Below, in pieces: positions 1 through 6,350 of a DNA stretch of 16,952 nt. Source of the stretch: a bacterium (GTDB lineage Bacteria > JAMORN01); NCBI GenBank assembly GCA_027063545.1, contig JAMORN010000304.1, positions 1-16,952 on the forward strand, written 5' to 3'. Below the pieces are notes generated by a model, which saw nothing but the letters and a program-made list of their open reading frames with translations, had not been told where the DNA came from and did no database searches. Positions within the stretch are counted from its first letter, which is position 1, and every line of letters begins with the position of its first letter. The position numbers and the translations under genes were made by a program.

Positions 1-1826
1 TGCCTTGAATAAACTTCAATATTTATAGGGAAATTTTTCATTCTATCTCTAAAAGTATTATAATGCTGATGAGCTAAAACTGTAGTGGGTACTATTACAG
101 CTACCTGCCTTCCATTGTAAACTGCTAAAAATGCTGCTCTCATTGCAACTTCTGTTTTCCCAAAGCCGACATCTCCACATATTAATCGATCCATAAAATA
201 TGGACTAGATAAATCTCTTTCTATATCTTCTATAGCCTTCTTTTGATCAGGAGTTAAATCGTAAATAAATTCATCTGAAAATCTTTTATATTCATCTATA
301 TCTATTTTATATGGTTCTCTTTTAGATGCTTCTCTTTTAGCTTGGATAATTATTAACTCTTCTGATAATTTTTCTAATTTCTGTTTTAATCTCTTCTTAG
401 TATTCTCCCATTTTTTAGAGCCTAATGCATCTAAAGTAATCTCTTCATCACTATCTGGGGAAGAATATTTCTGAATTTTATGAAAGTCTTCTAATGGAAC
501 ATAAAGAGTATCACCACCTTGATATTCTAAAACAAAACATTCTTGCTTATTTCCTTCTGGATATATAGTTTCAATTCCTTTAAATCTTCCTATACCATAG
601 TCTTCATGAACAATAAGATCCCCAAATTTTAAATTATCATAACTTATAAATTTAGTTTTTAGTACCTTATTTTTTTTTGGCTTATATATTATATTTTCAT
701 AGCTACGTATACTATATAATATTATATTTAAAGGCTGAATTTCTATACTTCTTGGGATATAGCCTTTGTATATACCTTTTATATACTTTAAAATATTTTT
801 TTCTTTTTTAAATTGTTTCAATATTTTATCATCATAATATACTATGTAATTAAATTTAGAATTTTTATTTTCACTAATTTTTTCGTATAATGGCTGTAAA
901 TGATATATATATTCTGGTAGTTCTTTAAAAATCAAAGTTCGATTCTTATCCAAAACAAATTCTTCATCCAATTTTATAGGTATAAACGGAATATTATATA
1001 TTATATGTAAAATATCCTTTGATACTATTAAATCCCTATTTTTTTCTTGTAATATATTAAAAATATTATTAAAATCTATAGACTCAGAAGACGATAATAT
1101 AATATCATTTTGAATAAAATCAAAAAAACAATTATATTCCTCACTATCAACATAGAAATGTTTCAAAGGATAAACTCTTATCTCATCCAGTTCTTTTATA
1201 GATCTTTGAGAATTAGGATCGAAAAATCTTATAGATTCAAGTTCATCATCAAAAAATTCTAATCTTACTGGGTAGTCATTTCCTATAGAATATATATCTA
1301 TTATATCTCCCCTTATAGAAAACTCTCCAACATCACTTACCTGATACTCTCTATTATATCCATAATCTACTAAAATACTTTCTAGCTTTTTAAATGAATA
1401 AAAATTTCCTTTTTTAAAGTTTAATACCTTTGGACTTGATTTATTAAAGGTACTATATCTGTAAAATAAAGTATTAACATTTGCCAAAATTAGATTAGTT
1501 TTATTACTATTATTTAATAACCTATCTATAGATATCCAATTAGTCTCTAAAATCTCTTCTTTAGAAATAGATTCGTCAAGATGATCTAATAATGTAATAA
1601 AATCTTCACTAATATCCTCTAATTTATTTTTTATTTCCAATAACTCTTCATTTGAGAACGATAAATATATTAAAATTTTATCTCTATATAATGATCTAGC
1701 TAAAAATAATAGAGTAAAAGGTAATAACTTTGAAGTCGAAATGATATTTTTATAACTAGTAGAGATATTTTTTAAGACTTCTTTGAAATCATTATAAACA
1801 TTATGAAAGAAACCCTTTAATTCCAT
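1..1826 (-). CDS. mfd: Transcription-repair coupling factor Mfd (N-terminal 608 codons, cut by window edge)
   Basis: Mfd is a DNA translocase that removes RNA polymerase stalled at lesions and recruits UvrA. I translated this reading frame directly; it stays open to the left edge, so the C-terminal part is outside the window. Visible in order: a UvrB-like N-terminal region with the signature GEFSIRGDIIDIY near residue 167; the RNA-polymerase-interacting (CarD-like) domain at about 398-455, with LIVHEDYGIGRFKGIE followed by LYVPLEDF; and the start of the helicase module, with TPDQKKAIEDI near 523 and Walker A GDVGFGKTEVA at about 551. Walker A lies some 75 residues earlier than in E. coli Mfd, so the N-terminal region is short, and its D1a part is poorly conserved. 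The ATG at 1826 was chosen because it is the first Met before conserved sequence. No good Shine-Dalgarno precedes it, so the exact start is less certain than the identity. Confidence 0.95.
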   Translation of the reverse strand, partial: MELKGFFHNVYNDFKEVLKNISTSYKNIISTSKLLPFTLLFLARSLYRDKILIYLSFSNEELLEIKNKLEDISEDFITLLDHLDESISKEEILETNWISIDRLLNNSNKTNLILANVNTLFYRYSTFNKSSPKVLNFKKGNFYSFKKLESILVDYGYNREYQVSDVGEFSIRGDIIDIYSIGNDYPVRLEFFDDELESIRFFDPNSQRSIKELDEIRVYPLKHFYVDSEEYNCFFDFIQNDIILSSSESIDFNNIFNILQEKNRDLIVSKDILHIIYNIPFIPIKLDEEFVLDKNRTLIFKELPEYIYHLQPLYEKISENKNSKFNYIVYYDDKILKQFKKEKNILKYIKGIYKGYIPRSIEIQPLNIILYSIRSYENIIYKPKKNKVLKTKFISYDNLKFGDLIVHEDYGIGRFKGIETIYPEGNKQECFVLEYQGGDTLYVPLEDFHKIQKYSSPDSDEEITLDALGSKKWENTKKRLKQKLEKLSEELIIIQAKREASKREPYKIDIDEYKRFSDEFIYDLTPDQKKAIEDIERDLSSPYFMDRLICGDVGFGKTEVAMRAAFLAVYNGRQVAVIVPTTVLAHQHYNTFRDRMKNFPINIEVYSR

Positions 1827-1886
1827 TGCTTTTGATTTTTTTACTTTGGATATATGAATTATTAAAAATTTTAGTAATAAAAAAGT

Positions 1887-1933
1887 TGTATAAATAAAAA
1901 AGGGACATCTCTTTTTTTTAAGAGATGTCCCTT
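1887..1933 (-). terminator. Intrinsic terminator after tRNA-Lys
   Basis: A perfect 14-bp inverted repeat (arms 1920-1933 and 1900-1913) closes a 6-nt loop at 1914-1919. On the minus strand the second arm runs into a U-rich tail (TTTTTATTTATAC). It lies 11 nt beyond the tRNA 3' end and before mfd, so it should end the tRNA transcript. mfd would then need its own promoter or readthrough; I saw no convincing promoter between 1826 and 1887. Confidence 0.85.
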
Positions 1934-1944
1934 ATATATAAACA

Positions 1945-2018
1945 TGAGCCCGGTAGGATTCGAACCTACGACCCTCTCCTTAAAAGGGAGATGCTCTAAC
2001 CAGCTGAGCTACGGGCCC
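1945..2018 (-). tRNA. tRNA-Lys (anticodon TTT)
   Basis: The minus strand folds as a full cloverleaf. The acceptor arm pairs GGGCCCG with CGGGCTC (one G-U pair) and has discriminator A. The D arm is GCTCAGCTGGTTAGAGC. The anticodon arm is TCTCC-CTTTTAA-GGGAG, which puts TTT at positions 34-36. The variable loop is followed by the T arm GTAGG-TTCGAAT-CCTAC. The 3' CCA is not encoded and must be added after transcription. Position 8 is U, so the tRNA could carry 4-thiouridine, and its U34 is a typical 2-thiolation target. It decodes AAA and AAG. Confidence 0.97.
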
Positions 2019-2048
2019 AACTTCTATTCATTATTTTTGACGGTTTTA

Positions 2049-2077
2049 AATATAATTTTTTTTATCTAAAATTGCAA
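2049..2077 (-). promoter_or_regulatory. Sigma-70-type promoter for tRNA-Lys
   Basis: On the minus strand TTGCAA (2072-2077, 4 of 6 matches to TTGACA) is followed after exactly 17 nt by TATATT (2049-2054, 5 of 6 matches to TATAAT). The predicted start near 2042 gives a leader of about 23 nt before the mature tRNA 5' end at 2018. The -35 box sits inside a short palindrome (AAAATTGCAATTTT), which could also act as a weak end signal for the upstream gene. This is prediction only. Confidence 0.6.
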
Positions 2078-2089
2078 TTTTTTTTATGT

Positions 2090-2743
2090 TTATTTTATTG
2101 TTAAATTTAAAGTTGTTCCTATTACATTTACTCTAGAATATTCATCATCATCATCATCATTTTTTGTGGCTTTATGTAAGTAATATAAAACTAAAGTAGA
2201 ATTATTTGTAATTTTATAACTACTACCTACTGAAAGTTCATATTGTTTAAATTCTTCTCTTAAATCTGAATTATTTAAATATATTGAATATATCTCTCCT
2301 GCTATAAAAGGACTAAATTGATTATATACGTATTTTAATGTTAATTTATTTCTATCTATTACATTGTATTTATTTTTCACTTCAAAATATACCCTGTTTC
2401 TATAAGAAATCTTTATATTATCATTTACTTTATAAGTATAAATTAAGTTTAAATGGGGAGCATAATAGTCATATTCTGGTGTAAATACTATTCTATGGGC
2501 TATCCCAAAAGAAAACTGATCATTTATTTTGTATAATATTGTAGGATCTACATAATATACTACTTGTTTTTTATCGTCTAAGTCTGTTCTAGATTGATTA
2601 AATAATACAAATTTAACATTATTAGTAGTATTAAAGACTACATTTTGAGACACCCATAATTGAGACCCTGCTGCATAAATAGAAACATTTAAAATAATCA
2701 CTAAAAATAGTCCAACGATAAAATTAAACTTTAAGTTTTTCAT
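2090..2743 (-). CDS. Probable DUF2490-like outer-membrane beta-barrel protein
   Basis: The protein (217 aa from the chosen start) opens with a clear signal peptide: positive MKNLKFNF, a hydrophobic stretch, then SIYA before AGSQ, which fits signal-peptidase I cleavage. The rest is alternating polar/aromatic strands with no cytoplasmic-type motif. The features resemble the DUF2490 family: basic residues in HRIVF, paired SYRNRVYFE strands, PFIAGEIY, and late LVLYYLHK strands. I infer an outer-membrane barrel; the substrate or function is unknown. The ATG at 2743 is preferred over the TTG at 2749, because GGAGG at 2750-2754 lies 6 nt before the ATG but directly abuts the TTG. A run of five Asp codons (NDDDDDE) comes from a GAT triplet repeat. 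It follows yjbQ by under 20 nt and is probably translated from the same message. Confidence 0.75.
   Translation of the reverse strand: MKNLKFNFIVGLFLVIILNVSIYAAGSQLWVSQNVVFNTTNNVKFVLFNQSRTDLDDKKQVVYYVDPTILYKINDQFSFGIAHRIVFTPEYDYYAPHLNLIYTYKVNDNIKISYRNRVYFEVKNKYNVIDRNKLTLKYVYNQFSPFIAGEIYSIYLNNSDLREEFKQYELSVGSSYKITNNSTLVLYYLHKATKNDDDDDEYSRVNVIGTTLNLTIK
2143..2160. repeat. Triplet microsatellite (CAT/ATG)6
   Basis: Six perfect tandem CAT units on the plus strand (GAT register on the coding strand) lie inside the beta-barrel gene and encode an acidic loop NDDDDDE. Unit changes would add or remove Asp without shifting frame, so length may vary between strains. Confidence 0.8.
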
Positions 2744-2762
2744 GTACAACCTCCTTTTTTGG

Positions 2763-3167
2763 TTATTTATGGTTTATTATTTTTACATAAATTCTTCTTT
2801 TTCTTGGGCCATCAAATTCAGCAAAAAATATACTCTCCCAAGTACCTAATTTTAACTTAGAGTCTTCTATAAATACAAACTTCTGATTTCCAATCAAAAT
2901 ACTTTTTAAATGAGCAGAAGAATTACCCTCTATATGTCTATAATTGGGATCTCTCCAAGGAAAAATTTTCTCTAATACATACTCTATATCATTTCTAACA
3001 TCAGGATCTGAATTCTCATTTATAAAAATTCCTGCTGTTGTATGAGGAGTATAAATAAAACAAATACCTTCTTTTATATTTTCTTTATTTATTAATTTAT
3101 TAATGTCTAAAGTAATATCTATAAAATCTGTATGTTTTTCTGTTTGTATTTCTAAAGTATAAATCAT
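2763..3167 (-). CDS. yjbQ: YjbQ / UPF0047 family protein (secondary thiamine-phosphate synthase family)
   Basis: This 134-residue protein matches the small YjbQ (UPF0047) family along its full length, with its conserved blocks in order: TPHTTAGIFINE (41-52), DPDV (54-57), HIEGNSSAHLKS (78-89) with its two histidines, LGTWESI (108-114) and EFDGPRKR (117-124). His42, His78 and His86 are likely metal or active-site ligands. Family members have weak thiamine-phosphate synthase activity and are often annotated that way; the true role is not settled. The ATG at 3167 has no Shine-Dalgarno (only AT sequence precedes it), and its first seven codons are duplicated 60 nt upstream. A promoter-like pair just before the ATG could give a leaderless message. 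It lies between alr and the barrel gene. Confidence 0.9.
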   Translation of the reverse strand: MIYTLEIQTEKHTDFIDITLDINKLINKENIKEGICFIYTPHTTAGIFINENSDPDVRNDIEYVLEKIFPWRDPNYRHIEGNSSAHLKSILIGNQKFVFIEDSKLKLGTWESIFFAEFDGPRKRRIYVKIINHK

Positions 3168-3227
3168 ATATATATAAAATATAAAAATAATTAAATATTG
3201 TCAATATATTTCTAAAGTATAAATCAT
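3147..3227 (-). repeat. 21-bp direct repeat duplicating the 5' end of yjbQ
   Basis: The 21 bases at 3147-3167 are repeated exactly at 3207-3227, with starts 60 nt apart. On the minus strand each copy reads as Met-Ile-Tyr-Thr-Leu-Glu-Ile. The downstream copy (3167) continues into yjbQ. The upstream copy (3227) runs only one more codon (Tyr) before TGA, giving an 8-codon mini-ORF ending at 3201. The 39 nt between the copies are almost pure A+T. The upstream ATG has a weak SD-like GAGAG 6 nt before it, whereas the yjbQ start has none. Confidence 0.9.
3176..3204 (-). promoter_or_regulatory. yjbQ: Possible promoter just upstream of yjbQ
   Basis: On the minus strand a consensus TTGACA (3199-3204) is followed after 17 nt by TATTTT (3176-3181, 4 of 6 matches). 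The predicted start falls within a few bases of the yjbQ ATG, which implies a leaderless or nearly leaderless message and agrees with the absence of an SD. AT-rich sequence makes chance matches common, so this is tentative. Confidence 0.4.
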
Positions 3228-3243
3228 TACATACTCTCATAAT

Positions 3244-4362
3244 TTATTTTATATAAATCTTTTCTGATCTTATATCTTTTAAATGTGTTGTAATTTCATA
3301 AGGAATAGTTAATGCTTGCTTTGCCATATTTTCAACAGATAAACTCCAATCATATTCGCCATCTATTATTTTAACCTTATCTCCCACTTTTACTTTATCC
3401 TCTATACCATTTAAGTTTATAATTATTTGGTCCATACAAACAGTTCCAATAATAGGTACAATGGTATCTCTTATAAGTACCTTCCATTTATTTGTTAAAA
3501 TTCTAAAAATACCATCACCATAGCCTATAGGTAAAATTCCTATATAAGTATCATCTTCAGCTTGCCATGTTAATCCATAAGAGACATAATCACCTCTTTT
3601 TATTTCTTTTATTCCAATTAAAGTAGTTTCTAAAGAAAGTGCTGGTTTTAACTCTATAAATTCTCTAAACATCTCTGACGGGTAATAACCATAAGAAGAA
3701 ATTCCAGGTCTTACCATATCAAAAAAGGTTGTCTCATCTTTTAATAAAGCAGCTGAATTTGCACAATGAAATATTATATCATCTTTACCCATATCTTTTA
3801 TTTCTGAAACAATACTATAAAACTCTCCCTTTTGATTTAAGAAAAAGGTCATATCATAATCATCAGCTGTAGCAAAATGAGTATATACTCCCCCAATTTT
3901 ATATTTTGCTGTTTTTATCACTTCTAAAACCTGCTCTGGATAAAGTCCATGTCTATGCATACCTGTATCAACCTTTATGTGAGCCTCAGGAATATACTTT
4001 CCATAGCTTATAACTAATTGATTATAAAACTCATGATTTTCTAAGGTTGAAATTGTAGGATTCACATTTAAAATAATACACATTTCCAATTCCTCTTTTG
4101 TTGGGGTTCCTAAAAGCAAAATAGGCTTTTCTATATTTAATTTCCTTATAATAGAAGCTTCCATTATATTGGCCACACCAAAATAGTCTACTAGGGGACT
4201 ATTCTTGAAATATTTTACAACTTCTTCTATTCCATGTCCATAGGCATCAGCCTTAACTGGTAAAAGAATCTTTGTTCCTTTAGTATGTTCTTTGATTCTT
4301 TCTAAATTATATTCAATATTTTTTAAATTTATAATAATCTTATTAAGAAAATTTTGTTCCAT
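3244..4362 (-). CDS. alr: Alanine racemase
   Basis: This PLP enzyme interconverts L- and D-alanine and supplies D-Ala for peptidoglycan. At 372 residues it has the normal family length. The PLP-binding lysine is Lys37 in VKADAYGHG, at the start of the N-terminal barrel. KVDTGMHRHG (130-139), the phosphate-site region VRPGISSYG (217-225), VSYGLTW with the catalytic-type Tyr262, LPIGYGDG (277-284) and GTVCMDQ (306-312) follow in the usual order. The C-terminal domain ends with the usual short Arg/Tyr-containing tail. The ATG at 4362 is supported by AGGAG 6 nt upstream. It starts 15 nt after the methyltransferase gene, so the two are probably co-transcribed. Confidence 0.96.
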   Translation of the reverse strand: MEQNFLNKIIINLKNIEYNLERIKEHTKGTKILLPVKADAYGHGIEEVVKYFKNSPLVDYFGVANIMEASIIRKLNIEKPILLLGTPTKEELEMCIILNVNPTISTLENHEFYNQLVISYGKYIPEAHIKVDTGMHRHGLYPEQVLEVIKTAKYKIGGVYTHFATADDYDMTFFLNQKGEFYSIVSEIKDMGKDDIIFHCANSAALLKDETTFFDMVRPGISSYGYYPSEMFREFIELKPALSLETTLIGIKEIKRGDYVSYGLTWQAEDDTYIGILPIGYGDGIFRILTNKWKVLIRDTIVPIIGTVCMDQIIINLNGIEDKVKVGDKVKIIDGEYDWSLSVENMAKQALTIPYEITTHLKDIRSEKIYIK

Positions 4363-4377
4363 ATTAGTCTCCTATCT

Positions 4378-4920
4378 TCATTTAAAAACAATACCTAATT
4401 TTCTAGCAATTTCATATAATAAAATAGCTGTTGTATTTGAAACATTCAAACTATTTTTATACCCATATACAGGAATCTCTAAAACCGCTTTTGTTTGTAT
4501 TAAAATATGAGAAGCAATACCTAAAGCCTCATTCCCAAAAATAAATGCAGATGGTAATTTTATATCATCATATTCAAACAAATTTTTACTTATCCTCGTT
4601 GTTTCTAAAGCATATATATCTACCTTTTTTTCTTTTAAAAAATTGATAGCATCCTCAGTATATTTATAATATATCCAATCCACATACTTTTCTGCTCCCA
4701 TAGCTGTTTTTTGAACCTTGGGATTATCAGGGGTGGGAGTAGTTCCACATAGTAGTATCTTATTTACTCTTATAGCATCAGCAGTTCTTATAATATTACC
4801 AACATTATAGGCTGATCTTAAATTATCTAATACTAAATAAATATCATTGGTAGGTAAACTATTCTTTTCTATAAAAAATTTATCAAAAGTTCTAATCTTA
4901 TGTGCTTTTGTAGGTATCAT
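4378..4920 (-). CDS. TrmH/SpoU-family RNA 2'-O-methyltransferase
   Basis: SpoU (SPOUT) enzymes transfer a methyl group from S-adenosylmethionine to a ribose 2'-OH in tRNA or rRNA. All three knot motifs are present: motif 1 LDNLRSAYNVGNIIRTADA (31-49) with the Asn/Arg pair, motif 2 FGNEALGI (128-135), and motif 3 IPVYGYKNSLNVSNTTA (149-165). At 180 residues it is essentially the catalytic domain with a short N-terminal lead and no L30e-like substrate domain, as in TrmH rather than RlmB. The target (for example tRNA Gm18) cannot be fixed from sequence. The ATG at 4920 lies inside the end of hisD (23-nt overlap), and AGAGG about 13 nt upstream is a rather distant SD, so translational coupling is likely. 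Confidence 0.9.
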   Translation of the reverse strand: MIPTKAHKIRTFDKFFIEKNSLPTNDIYLVLDNLRSAYNVGNIIRTADAIRVNKILLCGTTPTPDNPKVQKTAMGAEKYVDWIYYKYTEDAINFLKEKKVDIYALETTRISKNLFEYDDIKLPSAFIFGNEALGIASHILIQTKAVLEIPVYGYKNSLNVSNTTAILLYEIARKLGIVFK

Positions 4921-6229
4921 TTATATCTAAATACCTCTGATAAACTGCTTTACCATGAAAATATAAATTTTCAATCTCCGCAAACTTCTTTATCTTTAAA
5001 GCATTTTTTATTATTGCTTCTTTAGAATAAAAAATTAAACTACTTCTTTTAATAAAATCATAAACTCCTAATGGAGAAAAAAATCTCGCTGTAGAGGATG
5101 TTGGTAATACATGATTTGGTCCTGCCCAGTAATCTCCAACTGGTTCAGAAGAATATTCTCCCACAAAAATCGCTCCTGCATTTTTTATTTTGTTAAATAC
5201 AACTTCTTCTATTAAATCTTTATTCACAACTACTTCTAAATGTTCTGGAGCTATTTTATTAATAATATCTACTGCTTCATCTATATCTCTTGTTATAATT
5301 ATTGCTCCATATCTTTCTAAAACTTCCTTTATTTCATTTTCATATTTAAAGCCATCAAGCTCCTTTTCTATAATATTTTGAACTTCTTTAGCTAATCTTT
5401 CACTTGTGGTAACCAAAATAGCAGATTCCATTCCCGAGCCATGCTCTGCCTGAGATAATAAATCTAAAGCTACCCATTGTGCATTTGCACTATCATCTGC
5501 TAACACTACTATCTCAGAAGGCCCTGCAATCATATCAATATCTACATACCCAAAAACTTCTCTTTTCGCCATTGCTACATAAATATTTCCTGGACCAACA
5601 ATTTTATCCACCTTTCTTATAGTTTCTGTTCCAAAAGCTAAAGCTGCAATAGCCTGAGCTCCTCCAATTAGATAAACTTCATCTACTCCAGCTAAATATA
5701 AAGTAGCTCCTATAATAGGATTATCAAAAAAATTCTTTGGTGGTGTAACAGCTACTATCCTTTTTACACCAGCTATTTTAGCAGGAACTACGTTCATTAA
5801 AACACTTGAAGGATAAAAAGCTTTACCTCCAGGGATATATACCCCTACACTATCTATTGGAGTAATTTTTTGACCTAACTTTACATTATTAGGAAATTCT
5901 TCTATCCAGGTAAATTCTAATTGATATCTATGATAATTTTTTATATTATCTTTTGCTTCTTTTAAAATATCCAAAATTTCTTTCGAAACTTTATTATATA
6001 GATCTTCTAAAATATCTTTTGTTATTATTAAATCGTTTATGTTAACATCCAACCCATCGTACTTTTTGGTAAATTCTATTATTGCTTCATCTTTTTTACT
6101 TTTTACCTTTTCTATAATCTCCTTTACTACTTTTTCTATCTCTTCAGAAAATTCTATCTTTCGCTCCAATATATTATTTAATTTATTGTTTAATTTTTCA
6201 TTTTCTTTTTTAATATTAATTATGTCCAT
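4898..6229 (-). CDS. hisD: Histidinol dehydrogenase
   Basis: HisD carries out the last two steps of histidine synthesis, oxidising L-histidinol to L-histidine with NAD and Zn. At 443 residues it is slightly longer than usual, the excess being a charged N-terminal extension. Diagnostic blocks: PGGKAFYPSSVLMNVVPAKIAGV, the VGPGNIYVAMAKR region, IAGPSEIVVLAD, LLSQAEHG (Zn-ligand Gln and His), APEHLEV (catalytic Glu-His pair), GDYWAGPNHVLPT (Asp Zn ligand) and the late FHGKAVYQR (His Zn ligand). The start is supported by GAGGTG 7 nt before the ATG. No other his gene is present here. It begins about 30 nt beyond the rpsA terminator and overlaps the next gene. Confidence 0.97.
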   Translation of the reverse strand: MDIINIKKENEKLNNKLNNILERKIEFSEEIEKVVKEIIEKVKSKKDEAIIEFTKKYDGLDVNINDLIITKDILEDLYNKVSKEILDILKEAKDNIKNYHRYQLEFTWIEEFPNNVKLGQKITPIDSVGVYIPGGKAFYPSSVLMNVVPAKIAGVKRIVAVTPPKNFFDNPIIGATLYLAGVDEVYLIGGAQAIAALAFGTETIRKVDKIVGPGNIYVAMAKREVFGYVDIDMIAGPSEIVVLADDSANAQWVALDLLSQAEHGSGMESAILVTTSERLAKEVQNIIEKELDGFKYENEIKEVLERYGAIIITRDIDEAVDIINKIAPEHLEVVVNKDLIEEVVFNKIKNAGAIFVGEYSSEPVGDYWAGPNHVLPTSSTARFFSPLGVYDFIKRSSLIFYSKEAIIKNALKIKKFAEIENLYFHGKAVYQRYLDINDTYKST

Positions 6230-6258
6230 TTCCCTTCACCTCTTTTTATATAAAGAAA

Positions 6259-6299
6259 ATAAAAAAACCCTTATGACTCTCTCTTAGAGTCATAAGGGT
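6259..6299 (-). terminator. Intrinsic terminator after rpsA
   Basis: A perfect 14-bp hairpin (arms 6286-6299 and 6267-6280, loop 6281-6285) is followed on the minus strand by a run of seven T and more T-rich sequence. It should end the cmk-ispH-rpsA message. hisD begins only about 30 nt further on, which leaves little room for a separate promoter. Confidence 0.9.
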
Positions 6300-6350
6300 A
6301 TATATATAATTTTTCTTTTAACTCCCAGTTTTATTTTATTAAAAATACTT

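Noticed and set aside
2744-2749. Upstream TTG as start of the beta-barrel protein
   Set aside because: It directly abuts GGAGG, leaving no spacing; the ATG at 2743 has a normal 6-nt spacing and gives a standard signal peptide.
4292-4510. Plus-strand open frame across the alr start and the methyltransferase end
   Set aside because: Antisense shadow of two well-supported genes; no family motif and no ribosome binding site.
5190-6287. Plus-strand open frames (63 and 82 aa) inside or overlapping hisD
   Set aside because: Ser/Phe/Ile-rich complements of the hisD reading frame without motifs.
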